Shown piece after piece: positions 41,511 to 51,307 of a stretch of 64,000 nt of DNA. Position 1 is the stretch's first letter, and each line of letters starts with the position of its first letter. A model generated the notes under the pieces. It had not been told where the DNA came from and searched no databases. It saw only the letters and a program-made list of their open reading frames with translations. The stretch lies in contig CM066912.1 of NCBI GenBank assembly GCA_033964015.1, positions 16,589,399 through 16,653,398 of the forward strand, in the 5' to 3' direction. This stretch comes from Scolanthus callimorphus. Its lineage: Eukaryota > Cnidaria > Anthozoa > Actiniaria > Edwardsiidae. Position numbers and translations under genes: made by a program.

Positions 41511-43070
41511 CACCATGCGCTTCTTCACCGGTCACAGGAAGATGATTGGAGAAGAGGCGGCCAGGCCGAACATGTTACAGAGGAAGAGACTGCAGGGAGT
41601 AGTCAAGCGCCGTCAAGGTCTGGAAGTAGTCAGGAATCAAGTAGACCACCCATAACAAATTCGAATACAGGTGAAACCTCTTCTGTTGGAGCAATAGAGG
41701 TGGCGAGGTCGAGAGTCTGTTTCAAGATAGTACCTGTAATAGTATGCAACGCGTTGAATGGTAAGGTAGCAAATACGTATGCTTTTCTGGACAATGGTTC
41801 GGATACAAGTTTGTGTGTGAACAGTCTGGCTGAAGAGCTAGATTTGGAATGCACTCCGGCGAAGTATACAATGAGTACTGTTAATGGAAAAGAACAAATT
41901 TTGGGTTCAGAAGTTTCACTACGGATAGAGAATGTCGATGGAAGTTGTGCGTTTAATCTAGATCGTGTTTTGACAACAAAGAACATTCCAGTTTCAGAGA
42001 AACATCTTGCAACAAAGTGTGACATTGAAAAATGGTGTCATCTAGAGGGTATTTGTTTACCTGACGTTTGTAAAGCGCTAGAGGTAAAAATTCTGATTGG
42101 AAATGACAGACCCGATATAATTGAAGACGACTTAGAGAAAAGGGTGGGTCAAATCGGTCAACCATATGCAGCTAAAACTCCTCTTGGGTGGACGGTGTTC
42201 GGTCCAATGAACGAGTATTCTCAGAATATTTCTAATACCCATTTTACAAGATGTCAGTATGATGAGGAGTGCAGTAGATCGTTGAATAATTCTAATAACA
42301 TTCAATTGAATTCAAGGTCACATGACTACGAGATTGGTTGGTCGATCGAAGATATTCGAGCGGAGAAGATTATGAAGAATTCAGCAGTTCTCGTTGATGG
42401 TCACTATCAAATCAAGTTACCTTTTCGTCACGATCCGCCGAGTTTACCAGACAGTCTAAGTGTGGCTGAGAGGAGACTTCTTTCATTGAAGAAAAAAATC
42501 GAGAGGGATCCTGATTTCGAAAAGAAGTATAACGATGTGCTGGCCAAGTACCAAGAGGAAGGTTCTTCGAGGCTAGTACCAGACCACGAACTCGCTGAAC
42601 TAAAACGCAAGGAACGCCTGTGGTTTTTGCCCCATCATGCTGTATGGCAAGCTAAGAAGCCAGATCCGCGTGTGGTATTCGACTGTGCAGCCAAGAGTTA
42701 CGGCGTATCCCTGAACGACCAGCTACTGAGCGGACCAGACAACACAAGCAAACTTCTCGGAGTCATCATGAGGTTTCGAGTCAGTAATGTTGCTGTTGCG
42801 GCAGATGTAAAACGTATGTTTCATCAAGTGTATGTCGCGCCCGAAGATTGTGGAGCTTTGTGTTATCTTTGGTGGCCAGATGGAAATATATCGCGAAATC
42901 CTAAAGTTCACCAGATGATTGTGCACATTTTTGGTGCTACCTCATCCCCTAGTATTGCGAGTTTCGCTCTGCGCAAGACTGCACAAGATAACAGCAATGA
43001 TTTTCCCGCTGAGGTTGTTGATGAAGTATATAAAGATTTTTTACGTAGACGATTTGTTGAAGTCTTTTGA
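41466..43070 (+). pseudogene. BEL-2 protease and reverse transcriptase N-half
   Basis: A 534-codon frame carries the Pao-type aspartic protease (TYAFLDNGSDTSLC, LGSEVSLRIEN, ILIGNDRPD) and the RT fingers and palm (WFLPHHAVWQAKKPDPRVVF, NVAVAADVKRMFHQVYV, IFGATSSPSIASFALRK). It is ended by a frameshift at a run of six T (43034-43039), just before the YVDD box. Confidence 0.9.
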
Positions 43071-43899
43071 AAGTCCTGAAGAAGCGGTACAGGTATCAAA
43101 GCAACTCCGCCAACTTCTGCTCAAGGGAGGTTTCACTCTAACGAAATGGCTTTCCAACAGCAGAGACGTGATGGAAGCCTTCCCATTACCAGAACTCGCG
43201 CCGAGTGTCAAGGAGTTGAGTATTCATTCCGAGGGCCTACCAAGCGACAAGGCGCTGGGAATACAATGGAATATCGAGGAAGACACATTTGAGTTGGTAG
43301 TAAATAAGAAGAATTTCCCAGAGACAAGGAAGGGTGTTCTGGCTTCTGTAGCTCGCGTCTATGATCCTATTGGATTTGCTAGTCCTCTCGTTCTTCCTGG
43401 TCGACAACTGAACTAAGAGTTGTGCAAGATGAAGTACGACTGGAACGATGTGCTTCCGCCAGAGATACTTGCAGATGGAATATGTGGAGAGAAGGGTTGC
43501 AGAATTTGAGCTTCTCTATTCCTCGCTGTTATTGTCCACCCCACTTTAGTGACGTCGTTACAACAGAGTTGCACCATTTTGCTGACGCCTCTCAGAATGA
43601 TGGATATGGTGTCGTATCTTACTTGCGATTTGTTAAGCAAGATGGAGAAATCCACTGCGCATTTGTGAAAGGGAAGTCAAGAGTCAAGCCCCTTGGAAGC
43701 GCAATGACAGTGCAGTTTGACTGCCGCGACGCTAGCGACAGTTATGAACGACATGATCGAGAAGGAACTCAATGGCCGCTTGCAGATTGACAGGATCATC
43801 TATTGGACAGACAGTACCATTGTTCTAGGCTACATAAGAAATGAGTCTAAGAGATTTCTCACTTTCGTGGCAAACCGAGTAGCAACTATTCGAGAATGA
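43036..43899 (+). pseudogene. BEL-2 RT active site, connection and RNase H, broken
   Basis: The shifted frame continues with IFYVDDLLKSF, the catalytic Y-V-D-D, and SVARVYDPIGFASPLVLPG, then meets TAA at 43414-43416. Two further frames hold ELHHFADASQNDGYGVV (RNase H aspartate region) and YWTDSTIVLGYIRNESKRF; another stop is at 43897-43899. Three to four breaks in under 900 bp. Confidence 0.85.
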
Positions 43900-43923
43900 T
43901 CAGAACCGTCACAATGGCGTCAT

Positions 43924-45681
43924 GTGAAGTCTGACAACAACCCAGCTGACTTTGCTTCTAGAGGATTAGCAACATCGGAGTCAGAAAAGATTAATGTATG
44001 GAAGACAGGACCGGCATTTTTGTGGAGTGATGAGAGAAGTTGGCCAGAACAGCCTGACAATATGGTAACAGAATTAAGTGATGACGACGAGGGAGTGAAG
44101 AAGGAGAAAGTGACGATATGCACTGTGGCAACTGAAGATGATCACTTTTGGGATAACCTTTTCCGCCGTTATTCTTCATGGAGCTCGTTAGTGAAGACAG
44201 TAGCTTGGTTGATCAGAATCGCGAATGTATGGAAGAGATTCAAAAGAGGAAGCACAAGCAAGGAAATGACGTTTTTGTCAGTTGAAGACCTAGAGAAGGC
44301 CGAGAAGCAGATCGTGAAACAAGTTCAATGTTCTTCTTTTCCGGACGAAGTAGAACGAGCATCCAACAAGTCTAGAAAACATGGGCGGTTTTCTTCACTC
44401 AAGCCTTATGACGAAGAAGGGATTCTCAAGGTGGGAGGACGCCTACAAAGGTCCGAGCTTTGTCACGACATGAAACATCCATCTATCCTCCCAGGAAGAC
44501 ATTTAGTGACGGAGATGTTAGTTCGCCATTACCACGAATCTAATGGGCATGTTGGTACACATCAAGTATTGGCCCTGACCAGAGAGAAGTATTGGATCGT
44601 GAAGGGAGTGTCGTCTGTTAGAAGAGTTCTCAGAAAGTGCCATGTGTGTCAACCAGAAAATGCGCGTGTAGGAGAGCAAGTTACTGCACCGTTACCAGCC
44701 GTCAGATGTTCTTCAGATGAAGAAAGATTGATATATCCTTTTGCAGCAGTTGGAATAGATTATTTTGGTCCAATGATCGTAAAAACGGGACGAAGTACAA
44801 GAGCGCATAGTTCTACAAAGAAGACCTACGGTTGCATTTTCACGTGTTTGCGATATAGAGCGGTACATATCGAGCTAGCGGAAGATTTGTCAACAGACAG
44901 TTTCCTGAATGCTCTGATCAGATTTATTGGGAGACGTGGACCACCATCTTTTCTCTATAGCGATAATGGCACCAATCTACGAGGAGCAGAACGAGAAGTT
45001 CTACAAGCTTTGAGAGCTTTAGACCAAGAGCGAATACGCGCAGATCTTTTGCAGAGAAGAATCACTTGGGTTTTTAATCTCCCCGATGCAAGTCACCAAG
45101 GTGGTGTCTGGGAGCGTCTCATTAGGTCACTGAAGAGGATTCTACGATCTATGCTTGGTGAGCGTCTAGTTAGCGCCGAGATGCTTACAACTTCACTAGT
45201 CGAGGTGGAACGCATTTTGAACGATCGACCAATCACCCGAGTATCAAGTGATATCAATGACCTGGAGGCACTCACACCTAATCACATTCTTTTGTTGAGA
45301 GGAAATCCGAGACTTCCACTTGGAGATGATCATGATCACGATTACAGATTAAGGTGGAAGCAGGTCATGTGTCTTGGAGAGGAATTCTGGAAGCGTTGGA
45401 CACGGGAATATCTCCCGACTCTACAGCAAACGCAGAAGTGGTTTCATGAAAAACCTAGTCTGAAGGTTGGCGACTTAGCGCTTGTCGTGGACAAAGGTAT
45501 CCCGAAAGGCCAGTGGCTGAAGGCGATCGTGAAAAGGACTTTCCCGGACAGTGATGGAATTGTTCGCCAAGTCGATGTCAAGACAGCTACAGGAGAGCTA
45601 CGGCGAGACATCAGAAAGCTGTGCATGCTAGAAGGAGATATATTTCATGCCATCGAGAAATCGACGAATGCTGAGCAGTGA
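43924..45681 (+). CDS. BEL-2 integrase region (intact 585-codon frame)
   Basis: A single open frame covers the pol linker (NPADFASRG) and the integrase. It has an H2C2-like finger (HYHESNGHVGTH ... CHVC) and the full DDE triad: D in AVGIDYFGPMI, D in YSDNGTNLRG, E in GGVWERLIRSLKR. The C-terminal GDLALVVDKGIPKGQW SH3-like tail follows. In the parent element it would be released from a gag-pol polyprotein, so its first ATG is not a true start. It is the only undamaged domain of BEL-2. Confidence 0.85.
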   Translation: MKSDNNPADFASRGLATSESEKINVWKTGPAFLWSDERSWPEQPDNMVTELSDDDEGVKKEKVTICTVATEDDHFWDNLFRRYSSWSSLVKTVAWLIRIANVWKRFKRGSTSKEMTFLSVEDLEKAEKQIVKQVQCSSFPDEVERASNKSRKHGRFSSLKPYDEEGILKVGGRLQRSELCHDMKHPSILPGRHLVTEMLVRHYHESNGHVGTHQVLALTREKYWIVKGVSSVRRVLRKCHVCQPENARVGEQVTAPLPAVRCSSDEERLIYPFAAVGIDYFGPMIVKTGRSTRAHSSTKKTYGCIFTCLRYRAVHIELAEDLSTDSFLNALIRFIGRRGPPSFLYSDNGTNLRGAEREVLQALRALDQERIRADLLQRRITWVFNLPDASHQGGVWERLIRSLKRILRSMLGERLVSAEMLTTSLVEVERILNDRPITRVSSDINDLEALTPNHILLLRGNPRLPLGDDHDHDYRLRWKQVMCLGEEFWKRWTREYLPTLQQTQKWFHEKPSLKVGDLALVVDKGIPKGQWLKAIVKRTFPDSDGIVRQVDVKTATGELRRDIRKLCMLEGDIFHAIEKSTNAEQ

Positions 45682-45843
45682 AATATCACTCCTCGTTCTT
45701 TGGCGGATCCAGAAGGATATAAGGCAGCGATGAGCCCTGTTGCGGTGGTACAGTACACACAGGAATCTAGAAGAACTGTGGTGTTTCCACTCAGAACTGT
45801 ATATAGAGATATAAGACTGCAAAGCAGTCTTGGGGGGGAGGAA

Positions 45844-46224
45844 TGTTAGACCCATAGTGCATATTTTGTTAAGCCGCCAAGTGTTTATTTTATCTATTGT
45901 AAAAAGACCAAAAATATTTTAATTTATGCAAAGTTGAAAGTATGGAAGAAAATTGGAATTGCTTGAGAGAAGAAAGAGGGCAGAAGATAACCGTTGAATG
46001 TTGGGCTTTGCCGAGAGTGAAGTTCATAAGTGAAGTCGAAGTCGCCAATGTCTTGTAAGTATAGTGTCAGTTTGAGTTTGTACAAAGGAATTTTATTGTA
46101 AAGTATTTTTATGTTTATGTCCTAGTGAATCGTTACGTTACGTTACGTTTATAGAGAGAAAATAAAACGACGAATACATTACATGGCGGCGGTTTAAGTA
46201 TCTTATAAGTAGTTGGACGCTACA
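45844..46224 (+). repeat. BEL-2 3' LTR
   Basis: 381 bp, preceded by the purine tract GGGGGGGAGGAA (45831-45842). Confidence 0.97.
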
Positions 46225-46548
46225 ACCACAGAGAATACCCAATCTTGGAAAACTTTAGCAGACTCTAGTTTTGAACCAAATATCAGAGAGTATAGACCTG
46301 GTTCCTTGATAAATACTGTTTGTGGATGCAATTCTTTAGAAGGGGGTGATTTACCCCCTTGGGTAAAGAACTATACTCTATCTTGTATTTTACATTTACA
46401 TGATCTTCAATAGCTTTTTTGTATCCTTATAGCCAAGAGCTGATGCAATATCTTTCCCTTTGAAATAGATATTCTGCTTGCTATCAATATATGAAGCAAT
46501 AGATATATTTAGACTTTTGTTTTCAAACTTCTTTTCAACAAGTTTCAT
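46225..46548 (-). pseudogene. BRO-N/VRR-NUC gene, BRO-N part
   Basis: ATG at 46548 (minus) starts MKLVEKKFENKSLNISIA. IYFKGKDIASALGYKDTKK follows, then one frameshift at an A run near 46420. EPGLYSLIFGSKLESAKVFQ and DWVFSVV continue up to the BEL-2 target duplication. This is a BRO-N domain, known from DNA viruses (baculoviruses, large DNA viruses, phages) as a DNA-binding module. Reading through the ACCAC duplication into 37040 is in frame. Confidence 0.75.
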
Positions 46549-46619
46549 TATTATATATTGAATATATAGTAATAAATCCCTTAAACATCTTCAATTACAA
46601 AAATTTAGAAGCCACATAT

Positions 46620-46967
46620 CAAACAGCAAGCATACCACCACCAACATAAGCCATTTCATAATTTTTTTGTGTAGTAGAAGGTTTGAAATAATCACCAAAA
46701 TGTGGTTCTCTACCAATGTTTATTTTTTCTTGATGAGCATCATTATACAGTTTCAGTGCTTCATCTGTTGATCTCATATTATTGCTAGCAATCTGTTTAT
46801 TCTTGTATCTCTCAGTCTGCCAGTCGACTAGTTTCTGTTTATTCTCCTGATATACTTGATAATCGTGTTGGTATTTCTCAAGAGTTTGTCATGTCGGACC
46901 CTTTCTTCATCTGTATTTCCGGAGAGGTATTTTGCTAAATAGCTACCGCCGATGAACGAGCTCGCGT
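46620..46967 (-). pseudogene. Virus-like gene, C-terminal part (split by LINE)
   Basis: The minus-strand frame ASSFIGGSYLAKYLSGNTDE shifts, then reads LVDWQTERYKNKQIASNNMR and HFGDYFKPSTTQKNYEMAYV with a glycine-rich end. Its first codons (VCGGDCN) appear at 48060-48080 beyond the LINE. Function unknown. Similar small genes occur in Polinton-like elements as far as I recall. Confidence 0.5.
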
Positions 46968-48059
46968 TAATAATAATAATAATAATACAAAATTTCTATA
47001 GCGCCATTTCCTGAAGCTCAATGGCGCTTTACAATTATCTAAGTAACTAAAACGAAGAGGTTAACGAAACAAATTTACAGTTCAAATATTTAAACGATCT
47101 AAAACATCATAAAAAAAGATATAATAATGACAGAAATAACTTTAAAATGACTAAAATGAAATAAAATATCTAATAAAAATGATTAATAAAAACTAAAAAC
47201 TAAAACTAATCATATACCTGTTTAAAAAGGTGTGTTTTTAGGTTATTCTTAAAAACAGGCAATGTGCTGCTCTGGCGAATACTGTCTGGAAGATCGTTCC
47301 AGAGTTTAGGTGCAGCACATGAGAACGCCCTGTGTCCATAAGTGATAAGTTTTGATCGAGGTTGCTTCAACAAATTTTTGGAAGCAGACCTCAAGCTCCT
47401 GGTGGGTATATATGGCTGTAGCATATTGGTGATATAACTGGGTGCTAAGCCATTCAGCGCCTTGTAAGTTAATAGGAGGAGTTTGAAATTAATGCGCTGG
47501 GACACAGGAAGCCAGTGAAGCTGCTTCAACACAGGTGTAATGTGCTCGTACTTTTTAGTACGAATGAGTAGACGCGCCGCAGCATTTTGGACATTTTGAA
47601 GTCGATCAATTTGGAATTTTGGTAGTCCATATAGCAATGAGTTGCAGTTGGTAGTCCATATAGCAGTGAGTTGCAGTTGTTATGAATGCATGTATTAAAG
47701 TTTCTGTGTCAGATAGAGATAGACAGTCACGAATTCTGCTTATGTTCCTGAGATGGAAAAAAACATGCCTTGCAGATATTGGTTACTTGTGTTTCCAAGG
47801 ACATGTGCTTGTCAAAAATCACTCCAATGTTCCTTGCAAATGGAGTCGGCCGGATCTTTTCACCAGAAACATCAACATGTTCAACAGGCGGAGGCAGACG
47901 GTGGCGACCACTTAAAATAAGTAGTTCCGTCTTTTCTCTGTTAAGTTTAAGCTTATTTTGAATCATCCAAGTGTCTATATCACGAACACATGCCTCAATT
48001 TTTGCTATAGAACAGGATTGATCAATGGGTGTTTGTTTGAGCACCGCGCCACCTATCAT
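46968..48059 (-). mobile_element. LINE fragment, 5'-truncated (L2/CR1-like)
   Basis: The minus-strand RT C-terminal region is in two frames: 48059-47727 (DTWMIQNKLKLNREKTELLI) and 47637-47206 (LQNVQNAAARLLIRTKKYEH, LKQLHWLPVSQRI, RSKLITYGHRAFSCAAPKLW). The 3' end is an (ATT)n run at 46968-46985, typical of L2/CR1-type elements. Both flanks belong to one virus-like gene. Confidence 0.85.
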
Positions 48060-48101
48060 CATTGCAATCGCCGCCACATACTAATACATCTATTTTATAC
48101 T

Positions 48102-48305
48102 TTACACCGATTTGGGGACAATCTTCTGGTCCTCTAGATAGTCCTTGAGATACATACTAGTACCAAGCACAAGGACCCATTTACCATAATTTCTGATACT
48201 ACTTGATGGATCTCCAATAAATTGCTCTTTCAAAGCCTTTTTACCAATCCATCCAACGCCTGCTGTAAGACCTACAATAACAGCAGCATCCATAAATCTC
48301 TTCAC
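48102..48305 (-). CDS. Small membrane protein, Polinton-like virus context
   Basis: An intact 67-codon frame starting MKRFMDAAVIVGLTAGVGWI. A hydrophobic segment spans residues 5-19, a central YGKWVLVLGTSMYLKDYL could be a second membrane helix, and the tail is basic. The following gene in the same orientation (48363-48722) lies 57 bp upstream. Role unknown. I recognise it only as a recurrent small ORF near packaging ATPases. Confidence 0.6.
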   Translation of the reverse strand: MKRFMDAAVIVGLTAGVGWIGKKALKEQFIGDPSSSIRNYGKWVLVLGTSMYLKDYLEDQKIVPKSV

Positions 48306-48362
48306 TACTTTGTTCTCAGTTGTTGACAGTTATGTTATATACACATCATTTTTTATATGATT

Positions 48363-48722
48363 TTATTCCATACCTATATTTCTACGTGGTGCTTCTTCCA
48401 TGTGCACAGCAGGTTGTTTGTTGTTTTCTGCATGTGTTGTCTTTTGTGGTGGACTTTGTCGTTTCCATCTATAGTATAGATCCAAAGCTGTTAGAGATAC
48501 TCCCACAACAGATAAAACAGTTGTTAGTGAAAGTTCAGGCATCCAAGATTTTCTTTCATCTGTTGGTGTATCAATTTGATTTTTTATAGCTTCTTTTGCC
48601 TTATGATAAGCCGCCAGTCGTTTACCAGCTTCAACCTTCTTAGGATCCTTCTTCTTTTTCCCTTGGATAGCTTCTGGTTCCTTAGTAATCTGTTCAACAG
48701 GTTGTTCAATGTTTTCTGTCAT
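48363..48722 (-). CDS. Membrane-anchored basic protein, Polinton-like virus context
   Basis: An intact 119-codon frame. Residues 1-55 are highly charged (KGKKKDPKKVEAGKR-like lysine run near 20-33). A single transmembrane helix at about 67-84 (LSLTTVLSVVGVSLTALD) follows, then a short basic tail. It may be a virion or packaging accessory protein; no family recognised. Confidence 0.6.
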   Translation of the reverse strand: MTENIEQPVEQITKEPEAIQGKKKKDPKKVEAGKRLAAYHKAKEAIKNQIDTPTDERKSWMPELSLTTVLSVVGVSLTALDLYYRWKRQSPPQKTTHAENNKQPAVHMEEAPRRNIGME

Positions 48723-48846
48723 ATTATCTATATAATCTTAATTCATTTTTAAATCAATTAGGATATTTCAAAGAGTCTGCTCAACGGATGCTTAACAGCT
48801 GCTCAAGAGATGCTTAACAGTTGCTTAAGAGATGCTCAACAGATGC
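48723..48846 (-). repeat. Short degenerate repeat (ACAGNTGCTTAAGAGATGCT)
   Basis: Five or so imperfect 17-20 bp units with TTAA or CTCAA words between the small virus genes and the TTAA of the piggyBac-like MITE. Confidence 0.6.
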
Positions 48847-48850
48847 TTAA

Positions 48851-50116
48851 GGACGGTGCCCACAAAAACGAAGATTTTTTCGCACTTAATGACTATGTGG
48901 TAATGAAAGGTAATGTGAGAGGCTATCTATTTCCGATAAAAAAAGATAGGGTACCCACGCAAGTTTTTGAGATAACCCATCCCCAACACCCAAAAAATGC
49001 AGAATTATCGTTTTTTAGAAATTACGAAAAAAAAATACTTTTACTCGATAGTTTTATTTAAATTCTACTTTCGCTCGTAAAAGCAGCAGCTGTTATTACA
49101 TTTGTTGGATTCCATAACAAATGTTTGTAAATTTCGGCTTTTAAAGGTTTTTAGGGGGTAAAATTTCTACAAAAGGTCCAAAATCTACCCTGACACCCGC
49201 TTTATGCGTTAAAAAAACAGCCTCAGCATATTTTTCGCACGTTAAAAATTTGCAAATACGATGCGGAGGTTTTATATTTTCAAATGATGTAAAAAAAATA
49301 TAGGGGTAGCCACGCAATTTTCAGAAATAATCGTGCCTTTTAACAGCAGGTAGAATGGTAATGTGACAAATCTGCGCACCCCTCCCCTGTGAGTAGAAAT
49401 TGACATTCAAAATGGCGACTCTTTAAGCAAGAGGGGAAAAGTGGAAAAATAAAGGTAACTACGAGGTACATTGACTAAAAATCACTTTTATATTGATTTT
49501 AGATAAAGGTGTAGTATATTTGATTCCACAATTAATGACAAGCAGGTCGAGTTTATTGAAAATAGCAAGGCCAACTTACGAAGTCGGGGTTCTCTTTCAA
49601 ACGATAACGACTTTTTTTTGTCATTTACAAAGCGATTCTTGGTCAAGCCCCGGGTCAAGCATTATTGAAATGAAACTGCACTTACGGCATATAACTTGAA
49701 GTGTAAATAAACATTAAGTTTTCTGATTCATTTGTTGTTATTTTGCGTAAAGTCCGTAAAGATATCTAGACTTTTAGGTATCAAACCTACGGCTAATTTT
49801 ACTCAGAGAACAATTACGATAGTTTTATAAATGTAAACTTTTGTAGGTTATTTCCCCAATAAATTTCCAACTGAAGGTAATTTCATAGAAAAACAAAGAA
49901 AAAAAGAAGAAAAAGGAGAAAAAAGAAAAAAATTCTACGGCCGCGGGTGAGTTCCGAACCCGGGTACTTGCAGTGTCACTTGCAGTCCGTCTAGCGCCTT
50001 AGCCAACTGCGCCATCGACACTTATCTGTAAACATTACTGATTAAAATGCTAGATATACAGAAATCCGTATAGAATGCGCGAGCAGGATGCGCAGTAACA
50101 TTAGTAGGCACCGTCC
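48851..50116. mobile_element. piggyBac-like MITE, complete copy
   Basis: TTAA flanks both ends (48847-48850, 50117-50120). Termini GGACGGTGCC and GGCACCGTCC are inverse. It is non-coding, 1266 bp, with a tRNA-like sequence near its right end. TTAA target duplication is characteristic of piggyBac. The insertion falls exactly at the stop codon region of the flanking virus gene. Confidence 0.85.
49939..50021 (-). other. tRNA-like sequence inside the MITE
   Basis: On the minus strand GTGTCGATGGCGCAGTTGGC carries an A-box-like word and GGGTTCGGAACTC a B-box-like word with an extra base. The arms GTGTC and the far end do not pair well. I read it as a degenerate tRNA or captured SINE head, not a functional tRNA. 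Confidence 0.55.
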
Positions 50117-50117
50117 T

Positions 50118-50650
50118 TAAGACTGCTCAACAGGCTGCTCAAGAGATTCAACAGGTTGTACAAGAGTCTTGGTGTTAAAGTTTATATGTTTGCCAATTTG
50201 TACCATTGCGCTTGCAAGAGCTACCATACGTCCTCCTTTTAAAACAGCATACCCCGCATATTCAGTTAATTTCTTTTTAACTAAATCATCATTTTGAAGA
50301 TCCTTACACAAGGCTTCTTTGTCATCTATTGGGCACACATAAGATGTCACTGTGAGACTCCTTGCAATGCTGTATCAACAAGACCATTAGTAACTTTATT
50401 TCCCATCACAACCTGATAACGATTATAGTATTTTTCAACATCCTTGGTTGATAATCGTTTTACATCACCAAGAGACAAATCCATACCAGTGTATTCATAT
50501 GTTGTTCCCAATACAGCAAGAATGCATAATGACTCTCTTTTCTCTTCAATTTCTTTTGTATCAGCAACCTTTTTACAGCTTTTGTCTTCTTCTGTGGTTT
50601 TTCTACTGCTACATTTTCAATATAATCTTCGACGATTGACATATGATATA
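50118..50650 (-). pseudogene. Virus-like gene upstream of the MITE, frameshifted
   Basis: It starts near 50642 (MSIVEDYIENVAVEKPQKK) with a basic segment. It shifts near 50500 to YTGMDLSLGDVKRLSTKD, then near 50350 to SYVCPIDDKEALCKDLQND and KLTEYAGYAVLKGGRMVALA, ending QPVESLEQPVEQS and TAA in the TTAA site. About 175 codons in total; two frameshifts. Function unknown. Confidence 0.5.
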
Positions 50651-50656
50651 CTATAA

Positions 50657-51298
50657 TCACATGTTATTTAAATCGTTTACATTTGGAAGCTCAATGTCAT
50701 ATGTGTATGGATGCCTCAGGAACAAACATAATCGTGAATATGGATGTGATTTTAGCAATTGCATATACTTCTTTCTGTCTTCAAAATTCAAGTCACCACC
50801 ATATTCATCAAATAGTGCCCTCATACATACATTGCTTGGATTAAAGAATGAAACCACACATGCTACATTCTCTCTGAAGTCTTTTGCTATAGATGTTAAT
50901 TGTTGTGTTAACACCCATACGGAGAGCCCTTCATGCCTCCCACTGAATGCTAAATTTATCAAATGATTTGACCTTTGTTTGAGATCCTTGCTAAATGCAC
51001 AATCATCAAGTATTATCAAAGTATCTGACCCTGAAAATAGCTCTTTCCAGTCTAATAACATATCATTTATTTCATCTATTGAATCTGCATCAGGTGAAAC
51101 GACTATAACTCGTGGATCATTGTTTGCAAACCCTTGATAGGTTTTATTTCTTACATAAGTAGGACATATCAACACGATGTATTCAAACTTCTTCTTGTAA
51201 GGTCCTCTAAGCTGTTCGATTAGATAATGGGTTTTACCTGAATTTGTACCTCCTGAGATGATACAATGAAACGGTAATTTATCTGTCAATTCTTCCAT
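50657..51298 (-). CDS. A32-like packaging ATPase of Polinton-like virus
   Basis: 213 codons, intact. Walker A SGGTNSGKT at residues 15-23, Walker B LIILDD at 94-99, followed by RSNHLINLAFSGRHEGLSVW and TQQLTSI, the arginine-finger and sensor-like blocks of the FtsK/HerA A32 family. This enzyme drives viral DNA into the capsid. It follows the capsid-like gene directly (10 bp gap), the usual neighbourhood in this virus lineage. It is only distantly similar to the ATPase at 13883-15190 and has no zinc finger. Confidence 0.85.
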   Translation of the reverse strand: MEELTDKLPFHCIISGGTNSGKTHYLIEQLRGPYKKKFEYIVLICPTYVRNKTYQGFANNDPRVIVVSPDADSIDEINDMLLDWKELFSGSDTLIILDDCAFSKDLKQRSNHLINLAFSGRHEGLSVWVLTQQLTSIAKDFRENVACVVSFFNPSNVCMRALFDEYGGDLNFEDRKKYMQLLKSHPYSRLCLFLRHPYTYDIELPNVNDLNNM

Positions 51299-51307
51299 AT
51301 ATATTAC

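Larger units (their letters stand above)
37046..46224 (+). mobile_element. BEL/Pao LTR retrotransposon, full length (BEL-2)
   Basis: LTRs 37046-37426 and 45844-46224 are each 381 bp, TGTTAGACCC...GACGCTACA. I count four differences, all in the first half. ACCAC sits directly outside both ends (37041-37045, 46225-46229), a perfect 5-bp target duplication. Inside are gag, protease, RT, RNase H and integrase. The leader carries a 1.9-kb insertion (37440-39328). The high LTR identity suggests recent insertion, yet the coding region needs at least six frame corrections. Confidence 0.95.
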
